A stretch of DNA of 64,000 nt, from contig CM043953.1 of the NCBI GenBank assembly GCA_014529385.2, forward strand, positions 92,620,842 through 92,684,841. The letters run 5' to 3'. Positions 20,756 to 31,856 of the stretch are shown here, in pieces. The position numbers and the translations under genes are program-made. The notes under the pieces were generated by a model. It had not been told where the DNA came from, searched no databases, and saw only the letters and a program-made list of their open reading frames with translations. The number at the start of each line of letters is the position of its first letter. The stretch's first letter is position 1. Source of the DNA: Adiantum capillus-veneris. Lineage: Eukaryota; Streptophyta; Polypodiopsida; Polypodiales; Pteridaceae.

Positions 20756-22864
20756 TACCTCTCCGTTGGAAAGCAATCGTCCTGAGTTGCGAAGATAAAA
20801 ATCTGCAAACAATACTTGTCAAAAACAATAATTAGAAATCTGTATCAAATAATAAAAGAAAAATCCATAAAATTAGACACATTGGTTATGCCTGCCGTCA
20901 TCCACATACTACCTATTCTAGTGTCCCATACCACTAGAATAAGCAGTATATGTCATACCCTGATGAATCAGGATATCATTGGTCACACTCATCATTATAT
21001 AAATCAATTCTCATCAATCGCAAGTTCACTTTCATAAATACTGTCGCGAGAGAAAATCATCATATACCAATTCCAAATCCAAATCCAAAATATCCTTCAT
21101 TTTCTATACCAATTACAATGGTGGCCAGCCACTGCAGCATGATTTTGTGATCAGTGTTGCCTCATCCGACGAGTCTACACCAATAAAGTGTGCTGCCTAA
21201 ATCAGCGGATCTGCATTAGATATTGTTTAAAAATCATAGATCTGAATTTTATTAATGTGCTGCCTAAATCGACGGCTCTGCACCAAGATGAGTAGCTCAC
21301 ACTGCCTAGATCGGCGCATCTGTGTGTGCGTGATCAATGGACTAGGCGAGGCATAAAAAAATAAAAAATGTACTACCTGGTTCCTACCACAGTGGAGTAA
21401 GGTTGAGTAACCAAGTACTGCAATATTGTTATTCACTAACTGAAGGCACCTCGATTCATGTGAGTAGCAGCATAGCTCAACTTGAAATAATCACAATAGT
21501 AATTTTATGTAATACAAGTATTGGCACCATGTCAGAGAATGTAGGTAAGTAAAAGAGCCATGCCTTCTTTCAAAAAAAATTAGATGGTAATCAGGCTGAT
21601 AAGTAAGACAAATGTGTTGAATTTATGTAACCATGTTGTTCTCTGTGAAATGGGATTAGTAGATATGTGTAGGACTATGGGTATCATATATAAAATTTGA
21701 GAGAGTGCTATTAATGTATGATTACTTGTGTTTTTGATAAGATTTTTCAAAATCAAAATTGAACAAATGCAAAGAGAACTTACTTGCTTGCTCTCTGTAA
21801 ATCATTAGACTCTGGATGATGTACTGCATCTGAAATATGTACCAGTTTGTGCGTGGGGAGAGAGGTACAAGTAGGAGACAACTATAACTAGCAAAAGTTG
21901 TTTACAATGATTAGCCTTGGCTTGATTGGAAAGTGAGACGGAATTAATATATTGTCGATTGTTTTTCTTTCAATAAATGGAGCAGCCCCTTGATATCACA
22001 AACTGGTATCTGTAAAGTGCTTAATATTGTATTAAAAAATCCAAAAAAATTTAAAAAATGTGTGTTCGAACTTAATAGCATAGATCAATCTAGAGTCACA
22101 AACAAACATAAACGATAGGAGCGAGATTCAATTTATAGCCCAATGTAAGAGACAAAATGACATTGATTACTTACAGACATCTACTATGAGTAGCCTTGGA
22201 TCGATTAGAAAGTGAGGGGGAATTATAACCAACACAAAATTAATACGGTCTTAGCTGCTCTGTCCTAGAAGCCTTCATTTACGACATGCATCTCTAGCTA
22301 GACATAAAATTATGTAAGAGAATGGAGGTTTCTTGTGCATTAAAAAAAATGCCTCGCAAAACCACATAATTAAACTTGTCGGTTAAAGTTGTAGTGGATA
22401 TGATGCGAGTCTAAAGCTAGTTGAAATTACTTAAAGTAGGCTAAATAATGCCTTGATAGTCAGATAACGCGGACGACACGAGGTATACCCTTGTCATTCA
22501 AAATTGGCAAAGTAAAGGTCTACTTAGCTTGAATAGCAGGAGAAAGATGCATCAAGCAGGGAATGTTAGTTTCCGTATTATCGAGACATTGAAACAAAAT
22601 GTGTGTGTATGTGTGTGCACGTATATCATCAAAATTGACAAGTGTGTGTAGAAAGCCACAAAAATAAAATTTAAAAAATTAAGAATAATCTGAGAAGCAT
22701 TCTTAGTTAGATTGTTCTCATTTCCAATATATATAACTCAATTTTAAAACAATTGCAATAAGACTCCAAGCTAATCAGAAGAGATTTCGCCCTAGTGGTA
22801 ACCTATTGCGAGCTGATAGATTGCATTGGTTGTAGGTATGTGTGCACGAACCGCAGACTAGGTG

Positions 22865-22916
<52 letters not shown>

Positions 22917-23505
22917 AATGAAATGAAATGTTATATTAACAGTTTTCAAAATGCCAAAATTTCCTATGAGAACAATCAGATACAATCCTTGGAGATCTAC
23001 TCCAATGCTAGGGTACAAAATGAAAATGAAGTAAAGTGAAAGACTTTACAACTTAAAAGCTAGCATCATCATCGGCAATGCCCAACAACGAGTGGGGGGG
23101 AAACAGAGAGAGCGAAATGAAAGGAAATGTTATATTACTCATCTTCAATAGGCCTACAGGAATAAATTGATACAATCGTTATACAATGTCTGGGTACAAA
23201 ATAAAATAAAGTAAAGTAAAAAGACTAAATGAAAACCCTAAATTCATCAGGCTAAAATCGTCATCAACGTCATCTATTCTCATGGATGCCCGTCAACGAG
23301 AGTGCATCTGAGAAAGTATGGCAGGGGTCGCCGAAGAGCTTCCTCAATGGCCACCCCAGTAAGGAATCATAGTGGTAGGAGGAAGAGAGAGAGAAATGAA
23401 ATTGAATGCTATATTAAACGGGGGCAAAAGGCGTGGAATAAACTCATAACAATACTTTTGGACCTAAGCCAATGTCTGCGTACAAAATAATTTATATATA
23501 TGTAT
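22865..23505. repeat. Three degenerate tandem units inside internal region 1
   Basis: Each unit starts with a GA-rich run, continues AAATGAAATG or a close variant, TATATTA, and ends CAATG-x-x-GGGTACAAAAT-A (around 22912-23030, 23107-23225 and 23380-23495). The same three units appear in internal region 2 at about 28160-28790. Confidence 0.55.
22867..22912. repeat. (GA)n microsatellite
   Basis: About 23 uninterrupted GA dinucleotides heading the first degenerate unit. Confidence 0.95.
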
Positions 23506-23521
23506 ATATATATATATATAA
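23491..23521. repeat. (TA)n microsatellite
   Basis: TATATA run with one TGTA interruption; longer in the second internal region (28771-28817). Confidence 0.9.
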
Positions 23522-23703
23522 TTTTTTTTTAAATGAGGTGGCTGCGTCGGCGCTGTCCGAGAATTAAGTATTTCAGCGGCTGCAGAAGATCTCCGTCAAT
23601 GCCTGACGCTAAACTTAGCTGTACTGGGGGAGATAGATACAAAGAAAGAGAGAAAGAGGTTGATGGTGCCTGCAAATAGGGCTGGTTGTTGGCCATGGCG
23701 AGA

Positions 23704-24163
23704 TCACCCGAGGTCCCGAGGCAAAGTATGGGGTAGCCATCGGTAGCGAGCTTTTGGAGGCAGGTGAGAGAGGTTGCAGCTTGTGGCATCGATGATGAGG
23801 AAGAGGACGTACTGGCCAAACTCGAGACCAATTCCACGGGATGCGCCAGTGATGAGCGCAACAGGATCGTGATATTGATTGAAATTTGAGATTGGCTTCA
23901 TTGTTTTCAACCACAGAGGCTTCGTCAGGGTCTGAGAAGAGGCTGCAAAAGGAGGCTCTACAGATACGTGCTCTGTAGGACATGGCGAGCGACACTAAGT
24001 GCCTTCCCACGCTCGCAAGCGTCTTGGTCAGGATGTCAACCATCTCTCGCTTGGGTGCACGTTGAGCTTCCTTGGGACGGAGGAGAGAGGGAGAGTTTAC
24101 GAGGGAGAGGTTGAGTGCATGTGAAGCTGGGTGGGAGCGGGCTGCATGGCTAAGGTCAAGCAA
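23704..24163 (-). pseudogene. Captured short-chain dehydrogenase/reductase N-terminal fragment (copy 1)
   Basis: Minus strand reads REMVDILTKTLASVGRHLVS and on through a Ser/Arg-rich, transit-peptide-like leader, then DPVALITGASRGIGLEFGQYV. TGASRGIG is the dinucleotide-binding TGxxxGxG motif at the start of the SDR Rossmann fold, and RGIGLEF is typical of plant SDRs. A small insertion relative to copy 2 shifts the frame between leader and Rossmann motif. The catalytic YxxxK region is absent. It lies in the sense of the host LTR element, so I read it as a transduplicated gene fragment rather than a functional gene. Confidence 0.6.
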
Positions 24164-24385
24164 AGGTGCAAGCTCTTAAGTTAGGGTTTCTCCCTCCATC
24201 TCGTTGTCAGTGGGAAGTCATAACCAATGGCTATAGTTCACTATGAGAGAGAGACCGGGCAGCTCATGCAACATGTATCCAAGCGCCAGTCGCAGACGAG
24301 GACTGTATAGAGAGAGAGAGAGAGCAGGGGGGGAAAAAAAGTGGGCTGCATGCCTGCGGGGGTGGACGCCATTGTTGTGCTCGGC

Positions 24386-24390
<5 letters not shown>

Positions 24391-24441
<51 letters not shown>
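24391..24441. repeat. (GA)n microsatellite
   Basis: About 25 GA units in internal region 1; the equivalents at 29721-29763 and 38877-38929 differ in length. Confidence 0.95.
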
Positions 24442-24443
<2 letters not shown>

Positions 24444-25573
24444 GGTTGGTGAGCTATGTGTAGAGCGTGAGGGATTCCGGGGTGTGGATGCATGGCCGTG
24501 GGTGAGAACGAGGTAGAAAAGAAGAGATATTTGCGGCTACTGCATGCGACTGCAGTGAGAGAAAATTTGGAGAAGAGAGGAGGGCTAGACGCTGCTGGTC
24601 CCACTTCCGCTGTGCGCCACTCATGAAAAAGAGTGTATCGGAGTATTGTAGCTACTGCAATATGTACACAACTGTGATAGAGAGAAAAAGAAAAAAACTG
24701 TAAATGTCTAGGATGGTTGGATGGCGGCTATGATCATAGAGAGAGTTTATCCTATGGGTTTGAATGCACTAACCAAGGGTGGAGAAGAAAAATCTCTTGT
24801 TGGTTTGGCCGAAAGAGACAGATGTGAGCTTGTTAGGTTACGTAAGTAGAGGAGGGATAGTGGGGCATGTAATAGTTGTGTGATGCAATTGCATGTTGTT
24901 TAAGCGATGGGTGTCGTAGAAAAGCATCAAAGGAGTTGCTAGGCAACTGCAACCACTGCTGTGCGATTTTCCAGCCGAGGGTGAGTGTGCGAAGGCATCA
25001 AAATAAAAGGCTAAGTGTGTTCGAGGCGTCAAACTATGCTCTCAAGAAGCCATGCCCAAGGCATGTCATTGCTCTACTTCCAAGGCATGCTTCATCTACT
25101 GCCGTTTTCAATTCTCTTGAAAGCCATACCTTGAAGCTATTGCCGTTGTCTTCATAAGCTGTGGAAAGTGACAATAAAATACAAACTGGCCAACATCCGT
25201 TGCCATTTGACGACAATGGATCTGGGCTATGTGCAAAAGACGTCGACAATGATCACACCCGACATTGCACTCAGTTCGCAGCACTGCAAATCTTTTTAAT
25301 AGTCCGCAAAATTCCTATCTCTCTAATATCCTCGTATAATTTAGTTTAATCCATTCTATTATTATGTTTAACAATCATAATTTTACTAGTCATGACGATA
25401 AAGAAGAAATTCTCTTTCATTTCAAAGATCACCAACTATATCATGCAATCAACACCAAATATTGCAAGCTAAAAAAACTAACAACACCTACAAGCATGAC
25501 AAAATAAAACACTTAGCTACTAGTGCTTGTCAAATTCTTCGATCTTGGAGCGTAGCATTTTCTCTGATACAAC

Positions 25574-26052
25574 TGCTACATTCAAAGGCGTGGAGTTCCT
25601 TGCAAAATACCCGAAATAGCATACTACAAACCATAACAACAGACTAATCGACATACCTGGCAACCACATAGACGCATAATCTCGAGATACATGAAGAGAG
25701 AGAGAGAGAGACAGAGTGCGAGAGAGAGCAATAGGGAGCGTGCAGACGCACCTCCTAGAATGGACTGCTACGCTAGCACGGCGAGAGAGAAGAGAGGAGA
25801 GGTGATAAGAATAACGCACACACTGGGTGCAATCTCCCCCCGTGCAGCACTGCCCATTTACCTCTTGCACGTATTTGTTTTATATATTTCTTGAATGGTC
25901 AAATTGGTTACAAATTGGCCGGCCAAACTCATAAAAGAGCACTTGAATAATAAAATGTACATGATATACAAATCTAATCGCATAGGCCAAGCTTGGTATA
26001 GTCTTTTCCATTTGTCAGCTGCAATACATAATAAAATGTCAATTCTATAACA
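25574..26052 (-). repeat. LTR 2 (middle LTR of the array)
   Basis: Same limits as LTR 1 (TGTTATAG to TGTAGCA on the minus strand); shared by the left and right halves of the array. TATATAAAA is retained near 25886. Confidence 0.7.
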
Positions 26053-28159
26053 TACCTCTGCGTTGGAAAGCAACTGTCCTCAGTTGCGAAGATAAAAATC
26101 TGCAAACAATACTTGTCAAAACAATAATTAGAAATTTGTATCAAATAATAAAAGAAAAATCCATAAAATTAGACACATTGGTTATGCGTGCCGTCATCCA
26201 CATACTACCTATTCTAGTGTCCCATACCACTAGAATAAGTAGTATATGTCACACCCTGATAAATCAGGATATCATTGGTCACACTCATCATTATATAAAT
26301 CAATTCTCATCAATCGCAAGTTCACTTTCATAAATACTGTCGCGAGAGAAAATCATCATATACCAATTCCAAATCCAAATCCAAAATATCTTTCATTTTA
26401 TATACCAATTACAGTGGTGGCCAGCCACTGCAGCATGATTTTGTGATCAGTGTTGCCTCATCCGACGAGTCTACACCAATAAAGTGTGTTGCCTAAATCG
26501 ACGGATCTGCATTGGATATTGTTTAAAAATCATAGATCTGAAGTTTATTAATGTGCTGCTTTAATCGACGGTTGTGCACCAAGATGAGTAGCTCACACTG
26601 CCTAGATCGGCGCATCTGTGTGTGCGTGACCAATGGACTAGGCGAGGCATAAAAACATAAAAAATGTACTACCTGGTTCCTACCACAGCGGAGTAAGGTT
26701 GAGTAACCAAGTACTGACATATTGTTATTCACTAACTGAAGGCACCTCGATTCATGTGAGTAGCTGCATAGCTCAACTTGAAATAATCACAATAGTAATT
26801 TTATGTAATACAAATATTGGCACCATGTCAGAGAATGTAGGTATATAAAAGAGCCATGCCTTCTTTCAAAAAAAAATAGATGGTAATCAGGCTAATAAGT
26901 AAGCCAGATGTGTTGAATTTATGTAACCGTGTTGTTCTCTGTGAAATGGGATTAGTAGATATGTGTAGGACTAGGGGTATCATATATAAAATTTGAGAGA
27001 GTGCTATTAGTGTATGATTACTTGTGTTTTTGATAAGATTTTTCAAAATCAAAATTGAACAAATGCTAAGAGAACTTACTTGTTTTCTCTCTATAAATCA
27101 TTAGACTCTGGATGATGTACTGCATCTGAAATATGTACCAGTTTGTGCGTGGGGAGAGAGGTACAAGTAGGAGACTACTGTAACTAGAAAAAGTTGTTTA
27201 CAATGATTAGCCTTGGCTTGATTGGAAAGTGAGACGGAATTAATATATTGTCGATTGTTTTTGTTTGAATAAATGGAGCAGCCCCTTGATATCACAAACT
27301 GGTATCTGTAAAGTGCTTAATATTGTATTAAAAAATCCAGAAAAAATTAAAAAATGTGTGTTTGAACTTAATAGCATAGATCAATCTAGAGTCACAAACA
27401 AACATAATAGATAGGAGAGAGATTCGATTTATAGCCCAATGTAAGAGACAAACTGACATTGATTACTTACAGACATCTACTATGAGTAGCCTTGGATCGA
27501 TTCGAAAGTGAGGGGGAATTATAATCAACACAAAATTAATAGGATCTTAGCTGCTCTGTCCTAGAAGCCTTCATTTACGACATGCATCTCTAGCTAAACA
27601 TAAAATGATGTAAGAGAATGGAGGCTTCTTGTGCATTAAAAAAAATGCCTCGCAAAACCACATAATTAAACTTGTCGGTTAAACTTGTACTGGATATGAT
27701 GCGAGTCTACAGCTTGTAGAAATACTTAAAGTAGGCTAAATAATGCCTTGATAGTCAGATAACGCGGACGACACGAGGTATACCCTTGTCATTCAAAATT
27801 GGCAAAGTAAAGGTCTACTTAGCTTGAATAGCAGGTGAAAGATGCATCAAGAAGGGAATGTTAGTTTGTGTATTATTGAGATATTGAAACAAAATGTGTG
27901 TGTATGTGCGTGCGCGTATATCATCAAAATTGACAAGTGTGTGTAGAAAGCCACAAAAATAAAACTGAAAAAATTAAGAAAAATCTGAGAAGCATTCTTA
28001 GTTAGATTGTTCTCATTGCCAATATATATAACTCAATTTTAAAACAATTGCAATAAGACTCCAAGCTAATCAGAAGAGATTTCGCCCTAGTAGTTACCTA
28101 TTGCGAGCTGATAGATTGCATTCGTTGTAGGTATGTGTGCACGAACCGCAGACTAGGTG

Positions 28160-28161
<2 letters not shown>

Positions 28162-28206
<45 letters not shown>
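28162..28206. repeat. (GA)n microsatellite
   Basis: Counterpart of the 22867 tract in internal region 2. Confidence 0.95.
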
Positions 28207-28209
<3 letters not shown>

Positions 28210-28770
28210 AATGAAATGAAATATTATATTAACAGTTTTCAAAATGCCGAAATTTCCTATGAGAACAATCAGATACAATCCTTGGGGATCTACTCCAATG
28301 CTAGGGTACAAAATTAAAATGAAGTAAAGTGAAAGACTTTACAACTTAAAAGCCAACATCATCATCGATAATGCCCAACAACGAGTGGGGGGGAAACAGA
28401 GAGAGCGAAATGAAAGGAAATGTTATATTACTCATCTTCGACAGGCCTATAGGAATAAATTGATACAATCGTTATACAATGTCTGGGTACAAAATAAAAT
28501 AAAGTAAAGTAAAAACACTAAATGAAAACCCTAAATTCGTCATCGTCGTCGTCCATTCTCGTGGATGCCCGTCAACGAGCGTGCATCTGAGAAAGTATGG
28601 CAGGGGTCACCGAAGAGCTTCCTCAATGCCCACCTTGGTAAGGAATCATAGTGGTAGGACGAAGAGAGAGAGAGAAATGAAATTGAATGCTATATTAAAC
28701 GCGGGCAAAAGGCGTGGAATAAACTCATAACAATACTTTTGGACCTAAGCCAATGTCTGGGTACAAAATG

Positions 28771-28777
28771 ATTTATA

Positions 28778-28817
<40 letters not shown>
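28771..28817. repeat. (TA)n microsatellite
   Basis: TATATA run expanded relative to the copy at 23491. Confidence 0.95.
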
Positions 28818-28822
<5 letters not shown>

Positions 28823-29119
28823 TTTCTAAATGAGGTGGGTGCGTCGGCGCTGTCCGAGAATTAAGTATTGCAGTGGCTGCAGAAGATCTCCGTAAATGCC
28901 TGCCGCTATACTTAGTTGTACTGGGGGAGATAGAGACAAAGAAAGAGAGAAAGAGGTTGATGGTGCCTGCAAATAGGGCTGGTTGTTGGCCATGGCGAGA
29001 TCACCCGAGGCAAAGGATGGGGTAGCCATCGGTAGGGAGCTTGTGGACAGAGGTGATGAGGAAGGTGATCTGCATGAGAGGTTGCAGCTTGTGGCATCGA
29101 CCAGGCGGGTTGGTGCAGC

Positions 29120-29491
29120 TTACGTGATGATAAGGAAGAGGACGTACTGGCCAAACTCGAGACCAATTCCACGGGATGCGCCACTGATGAGGGCAACAGG
29201 ATCGTGATATTGATTGAGCTTGGCTTCATTGTTTTCAACCACAGTGGCTTCGTCAGGGTTTGAGAAGAGGCTGCAAAAGGAGGCTCTACAGATAGGTGCT
29301 CTGTTGGACATGGCGAGCGACACTAAGTGCCTTCCCACTCTCGCAAGCGTCTTGGTCAGGATGTCAACCATCTCTCGCTTGGGTGCACGTTGAGCTTCCT
29401 TGGGACGGAGGAGAGAGGGAGAGTTTACGAGGGAGAGGTTGAGTGCATGTGAAGCTGTGTGGGAGCGGGCTGCATGGCTAAGGTCAAGCAA
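29120..29491 (-). pseudogene. Captured short-chain dehydrogenase/reductase fragment (copy 2, open)
   Basis: One open frame of 123 codons joins a Ser/Arg-rich leader (ATG options at 29491 and, after REM, the MVDILTK start) to NQYHDPVALISGASRGIGLEFGQYV. The Gly-rich cofactor loop GASRGIG is intact, but the fold stops soon after the first beta-alpha unit and no catalytic Tyr/Lys is present. The leader looks like a mitochondrial or plastid transit peptide (few acidic residues, many Ser and Arg), suggesting that the captured piece was the first exon of an organellar SDR. It lies in the element's sense strand. Confidence 0.62.
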
Positions 29492-29715
29492 AGGTGCAAG
29501 CTCTTAAGTTAGGGTTTCTCCCTCCATCTCGTTGTCAGTGGGAAGTCATAACCAATGGCTATAGTTCACTATGAGAGAGAGACCGGGCAGCTCATGCAAC
29601 ATGTATCCAAGCGCCAGTCGCAGACGAGGACTGTATAGAGAGAGAGAGAGAGAGCAGGGGGGGAAAAAAAGTGGGCTGCATGCCTGCGGGGGTGGATGCC
29701 ATTGTTGTGTTCGGC

Positions 29716-29720
<5 letters not shown>

Positions 29721-29763
<43 letters not shown>
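29721..29763. repeat. (GA)n microsatellite
   Basis: GA tract that is about 10 bp shorter than its counterpart in duplication copy 2. Confidence 0.95.
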
Positions 29764-29765
<2 letters not shown>

Positions 29766-30965
29766 GGTTGGTGAGCTATGTGTAGAGCGTGAGGGATTCC
29801 GGGGTGTGGATGCATGGCCGTGGGTGAGACCTGCAGCCCACTCAACTTCAAGGTAGCGAGTGGCATTCAGTTTGCATGGCAGCTGTTGAGGTAGAAAAGA
29901 AGAGATATTTGCGGCTACTGCATGCGATAGTTGCTATGTAGTAGTTGGGAGAGGTGGCGACTGCAGTGAGAGAAAATTTGGAGAAGAGAGGAGGGCTAGA
30001 CGCTCCTGGCCCCACTTCCGCTGTGCGCCACTCATGAAAAAGAGTGTATCGGAGTATTGTAGCTACTGCAATATGTACACAACTGTGATAGAGAGAAAAA
30101 GAAAACAACTGTAAATGTCTAGGATGGTTGGATGGCGGCTATGATCATAGAGAGAGTTTATCCTATGGGTTGAATGCACTAACGAGGGGTGGAGAAGAAA
30201 AATCTCTTGTTGGTTTGGCCGAAAGAGATAGATGTGAGCTTGTTAGGTTACGCAAGTAGAGGAGGGATAGTGGGGCATGTAATAGTTGTGTGATGCAATT
30301 GCATGTTGTTTAAGCGATGGGTGTCGTAGAAAAGCATCAAAGGAGTTGCTAGGCAACTGCAACCACGGCTGTGCGATTTTCCAGCCGAGGATGAGGAGGC
30401 ATCAAAATAAACGGCTAAGCGTGTTCGAGGCGTCAAACTATGCTCTCAAGAAGCCCATGCCCAAGGCAGGTCATTGCTCTACTTCCAAGGCATGCTTCAT
30501 CTACTGCCGTTTTCAATGCTCTTGAAAGCCGTAACTTGAAGCTATTGCCGTTGTCTTCATAAGCTGTGGAAAGTGACAATAAAATACAAACTGGCCAGCA
30601 TCCGTTGCCATTTGACGACAATGGATCTGAGCTACGTGCAAAAGACGTCGACAATGATCACACCCGACATTGCACTCAGTTCGCAGCACTGCAAATCTTT
30701 TTAATAGTCCGCAAAATTCCTCTCTCTCCAATATTCTCGTATAATTTAGTTTAATACATTCTATTATTATGTTTAACAATCGTAATTTTACCAGTGATGA
30801 CGATAAAGAAGAAATTATCTTTAATTTCAAAGATCACCAACTGTATCATGCAATCAACACCAAATATTGCAAGCTAAAGAAACTAACAACAGCTACAAGC
30901 ATGACAAAATAAAACACTTAGCTACTAGTGCTCGTCAAATTCTTAGATCTTGGAGCGTATCCTTT

Positions 30966-30977
30966 GCTCTGATACCA
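30966..30977 (-). other. Primer-binding site of the LTR array
   Basis: Minus strand TGGTATCAGAGC, the sequence complementary to the 3' end of plant initiator tRNA-Met, one base inside LTR 3. This fixes the element's polarity and shows that the right end is the 5' end. Confidence 0.8.
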
Positions 30978-30978
30978 C

Positions 30979-31476
30979 TGCTACATTCAAAGGCGTGGAG
31001 TTCCCTGCAAAATACCCAAAATAGCATACTACAAACCATAAAAACAGACTAATCGACATACTTGGCAACCACATAGACGCATAATCGGGAGATACATGAA
31101 GAGAGAGAGAGAGAGAGACAGAGTGCGAGAGAGAGCAATAGGGAGCGTACAGACGCACCTCCTAGAATGGAGTGCTATGCCGGCACGGGGAGAGAGAAGA
31201 GAGGAGAGGTGAGAAGAATAACACAGACACTAGGCGCAATCTCCCCCCGTGCAAGAGTGCCCATTTCCCTCTTGCACGTATTTGTTTTGTAGATTTCTTG
31301 AATGGTCAAATTGGTTACAAACTGTCCGGCCGGTCATAAATGGCCAAACTCATAAAAGAGCCCTTGAATAATAAAATGTACATGATATACAAATCCATTC
31401 GCATAGGCCAATCTTGGTCTAGTCTTTTCCATCTGTCAGCTGCAACAATAAATAATAAAATGTCAATTCTATAATA
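30979..31476 (-). repeat. LTR 3 (5' LTR of the array)
   Basis: Ends ...TGTAGCA next to the primer-binding site. Its outer end reads TATTATAG where LTRs 1 and 2 have TGTTATAG, a single G-to-A change at the terminal dinucleotide. The inner TATA box is also mutated (TTTTGTAGA on the plus strand). Confidence 0.7.
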
Positions 31477-31481
31477 GCATT
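31477..31481. other. Target-site duplication, right
   Basis: GCATT, matching 20279-20283; repeated at 40643-40647 in duplication copy 2. Confidence 0.6.
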
Positions 31482-31843
31482 AACCTACACCCTTCTCACC
31501 TTTTCTCACCATGGCCACCACAAGCTCCTGCACGATGCACTCAAGAGACCGCAAATCTCTACCCTTGCCCCCGCTGTGCATCCAATGAGCCTGAGCATGA
31601 TCCAATCAATGTAGGTCAACACATGCAAAGGTGAGTATCCACGATTACCGCGAGCTCCTTCATGGCCCAAGTGCCTTCTCCCAAACGGTTGCACCCAAAA
31701 CCCTCTTCACGGCTTTGCCTTCAAGGGGCCATGCCCATAGCTTCCATGAGCTCCAAGCCTGCTAAGAGAGAGAGAGAGAGAAGACATGCAACAAACCATG
31801 CAAGGCCATCTTTCCCCCTCCTCCATAGCTCTCCTCCCCTTGA
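31482..31843. other. Flanking DNA, nothing recognised
   Basis: No gene or element motif recognised. It holds a short (GA)n at 31766-31781. Confidence 0.3.
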
Positions 31844-31855
31844 GCTCTGATACCG
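31844..31855 (-). other. Second tRNA-Met-type primer-binding site and possible LTR edge
   Basis: Minus strand CGGTATCAGAGC, one mismatch from the tRNA-Met primer site, preceded by ...TTTCA-G, the same geometry as the array's site. It suggests a different minus-strand LTR beginning at 31857 and running right. Repeated at 41010-41021. Confidence 0.4.
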
Positions 31856-31856
31856 C

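Larger units (their letters stand above)
20756..25573 (-). other. Internal region 1 of the array
   Basis: Non-coding apart from the dehydrogenase fragment at 23704-24163. Collinear with 26053-30978 with scattered substitutions and small indels. Segments include a CGGATCTGCA/CTGCCTAAAT repeat patch (21170-21310), three degenerate 'AAATGAAAT...GGGTACAAAAT' units (22865-23500), (AT)n and (GA)n tracts, and a CAAAGG-rich start next to LTR 2. The primer-binding site beside LTR 2 is degenerate (two mismatches to TGGTATCAGAGC at 25572-25561). Confidence 0.6.
26053..30978 (-). other. Internal region 2 of the array
   Basis: Collinear with internal region 1. Carries a better-preserved dehydrogenase fragment (29120-29491) and an intact primer-binding site at its 5' end (30977-30966). 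No gag or pol is readable. Its right part (from 29153) is included in the later 9.16-kb duplication. Confidence 0.6.
20284..31476 (-). mobile_element. Tandem LTR-retrotransposon array: three LTRs, two internal regions
   Basis: LTRs of one family lie at 20284-20755, 25574-26052 and 30979-31476, separated by two homologous internal regions of about 4.8-4.9 kb. Minus-strand orientation follows from the primer-binding site TGGTATCAGAGC (complement of initiator tRNA-Met 3' end) next to the rightmost LTR. The whole array is flanked by GCATT, so a single insertion later gained an LTR-internal unit, probably by unequal LTR-LTR recombination. Internal regions have no gag or pol that I can see; they hold (GA)n tracts, degenerate repeats and a captured dehydrogenase fragment. 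This fits a large non-autonomous LARD-type element mobilised in trans. Confidence 0.7.

Noticed and set aside
24218-24604. Leu-Ser repeat protein encoded by the (GA)n tract region
   Set aside because: Low-complexity translation of a microsatellite, with length differing between copies.
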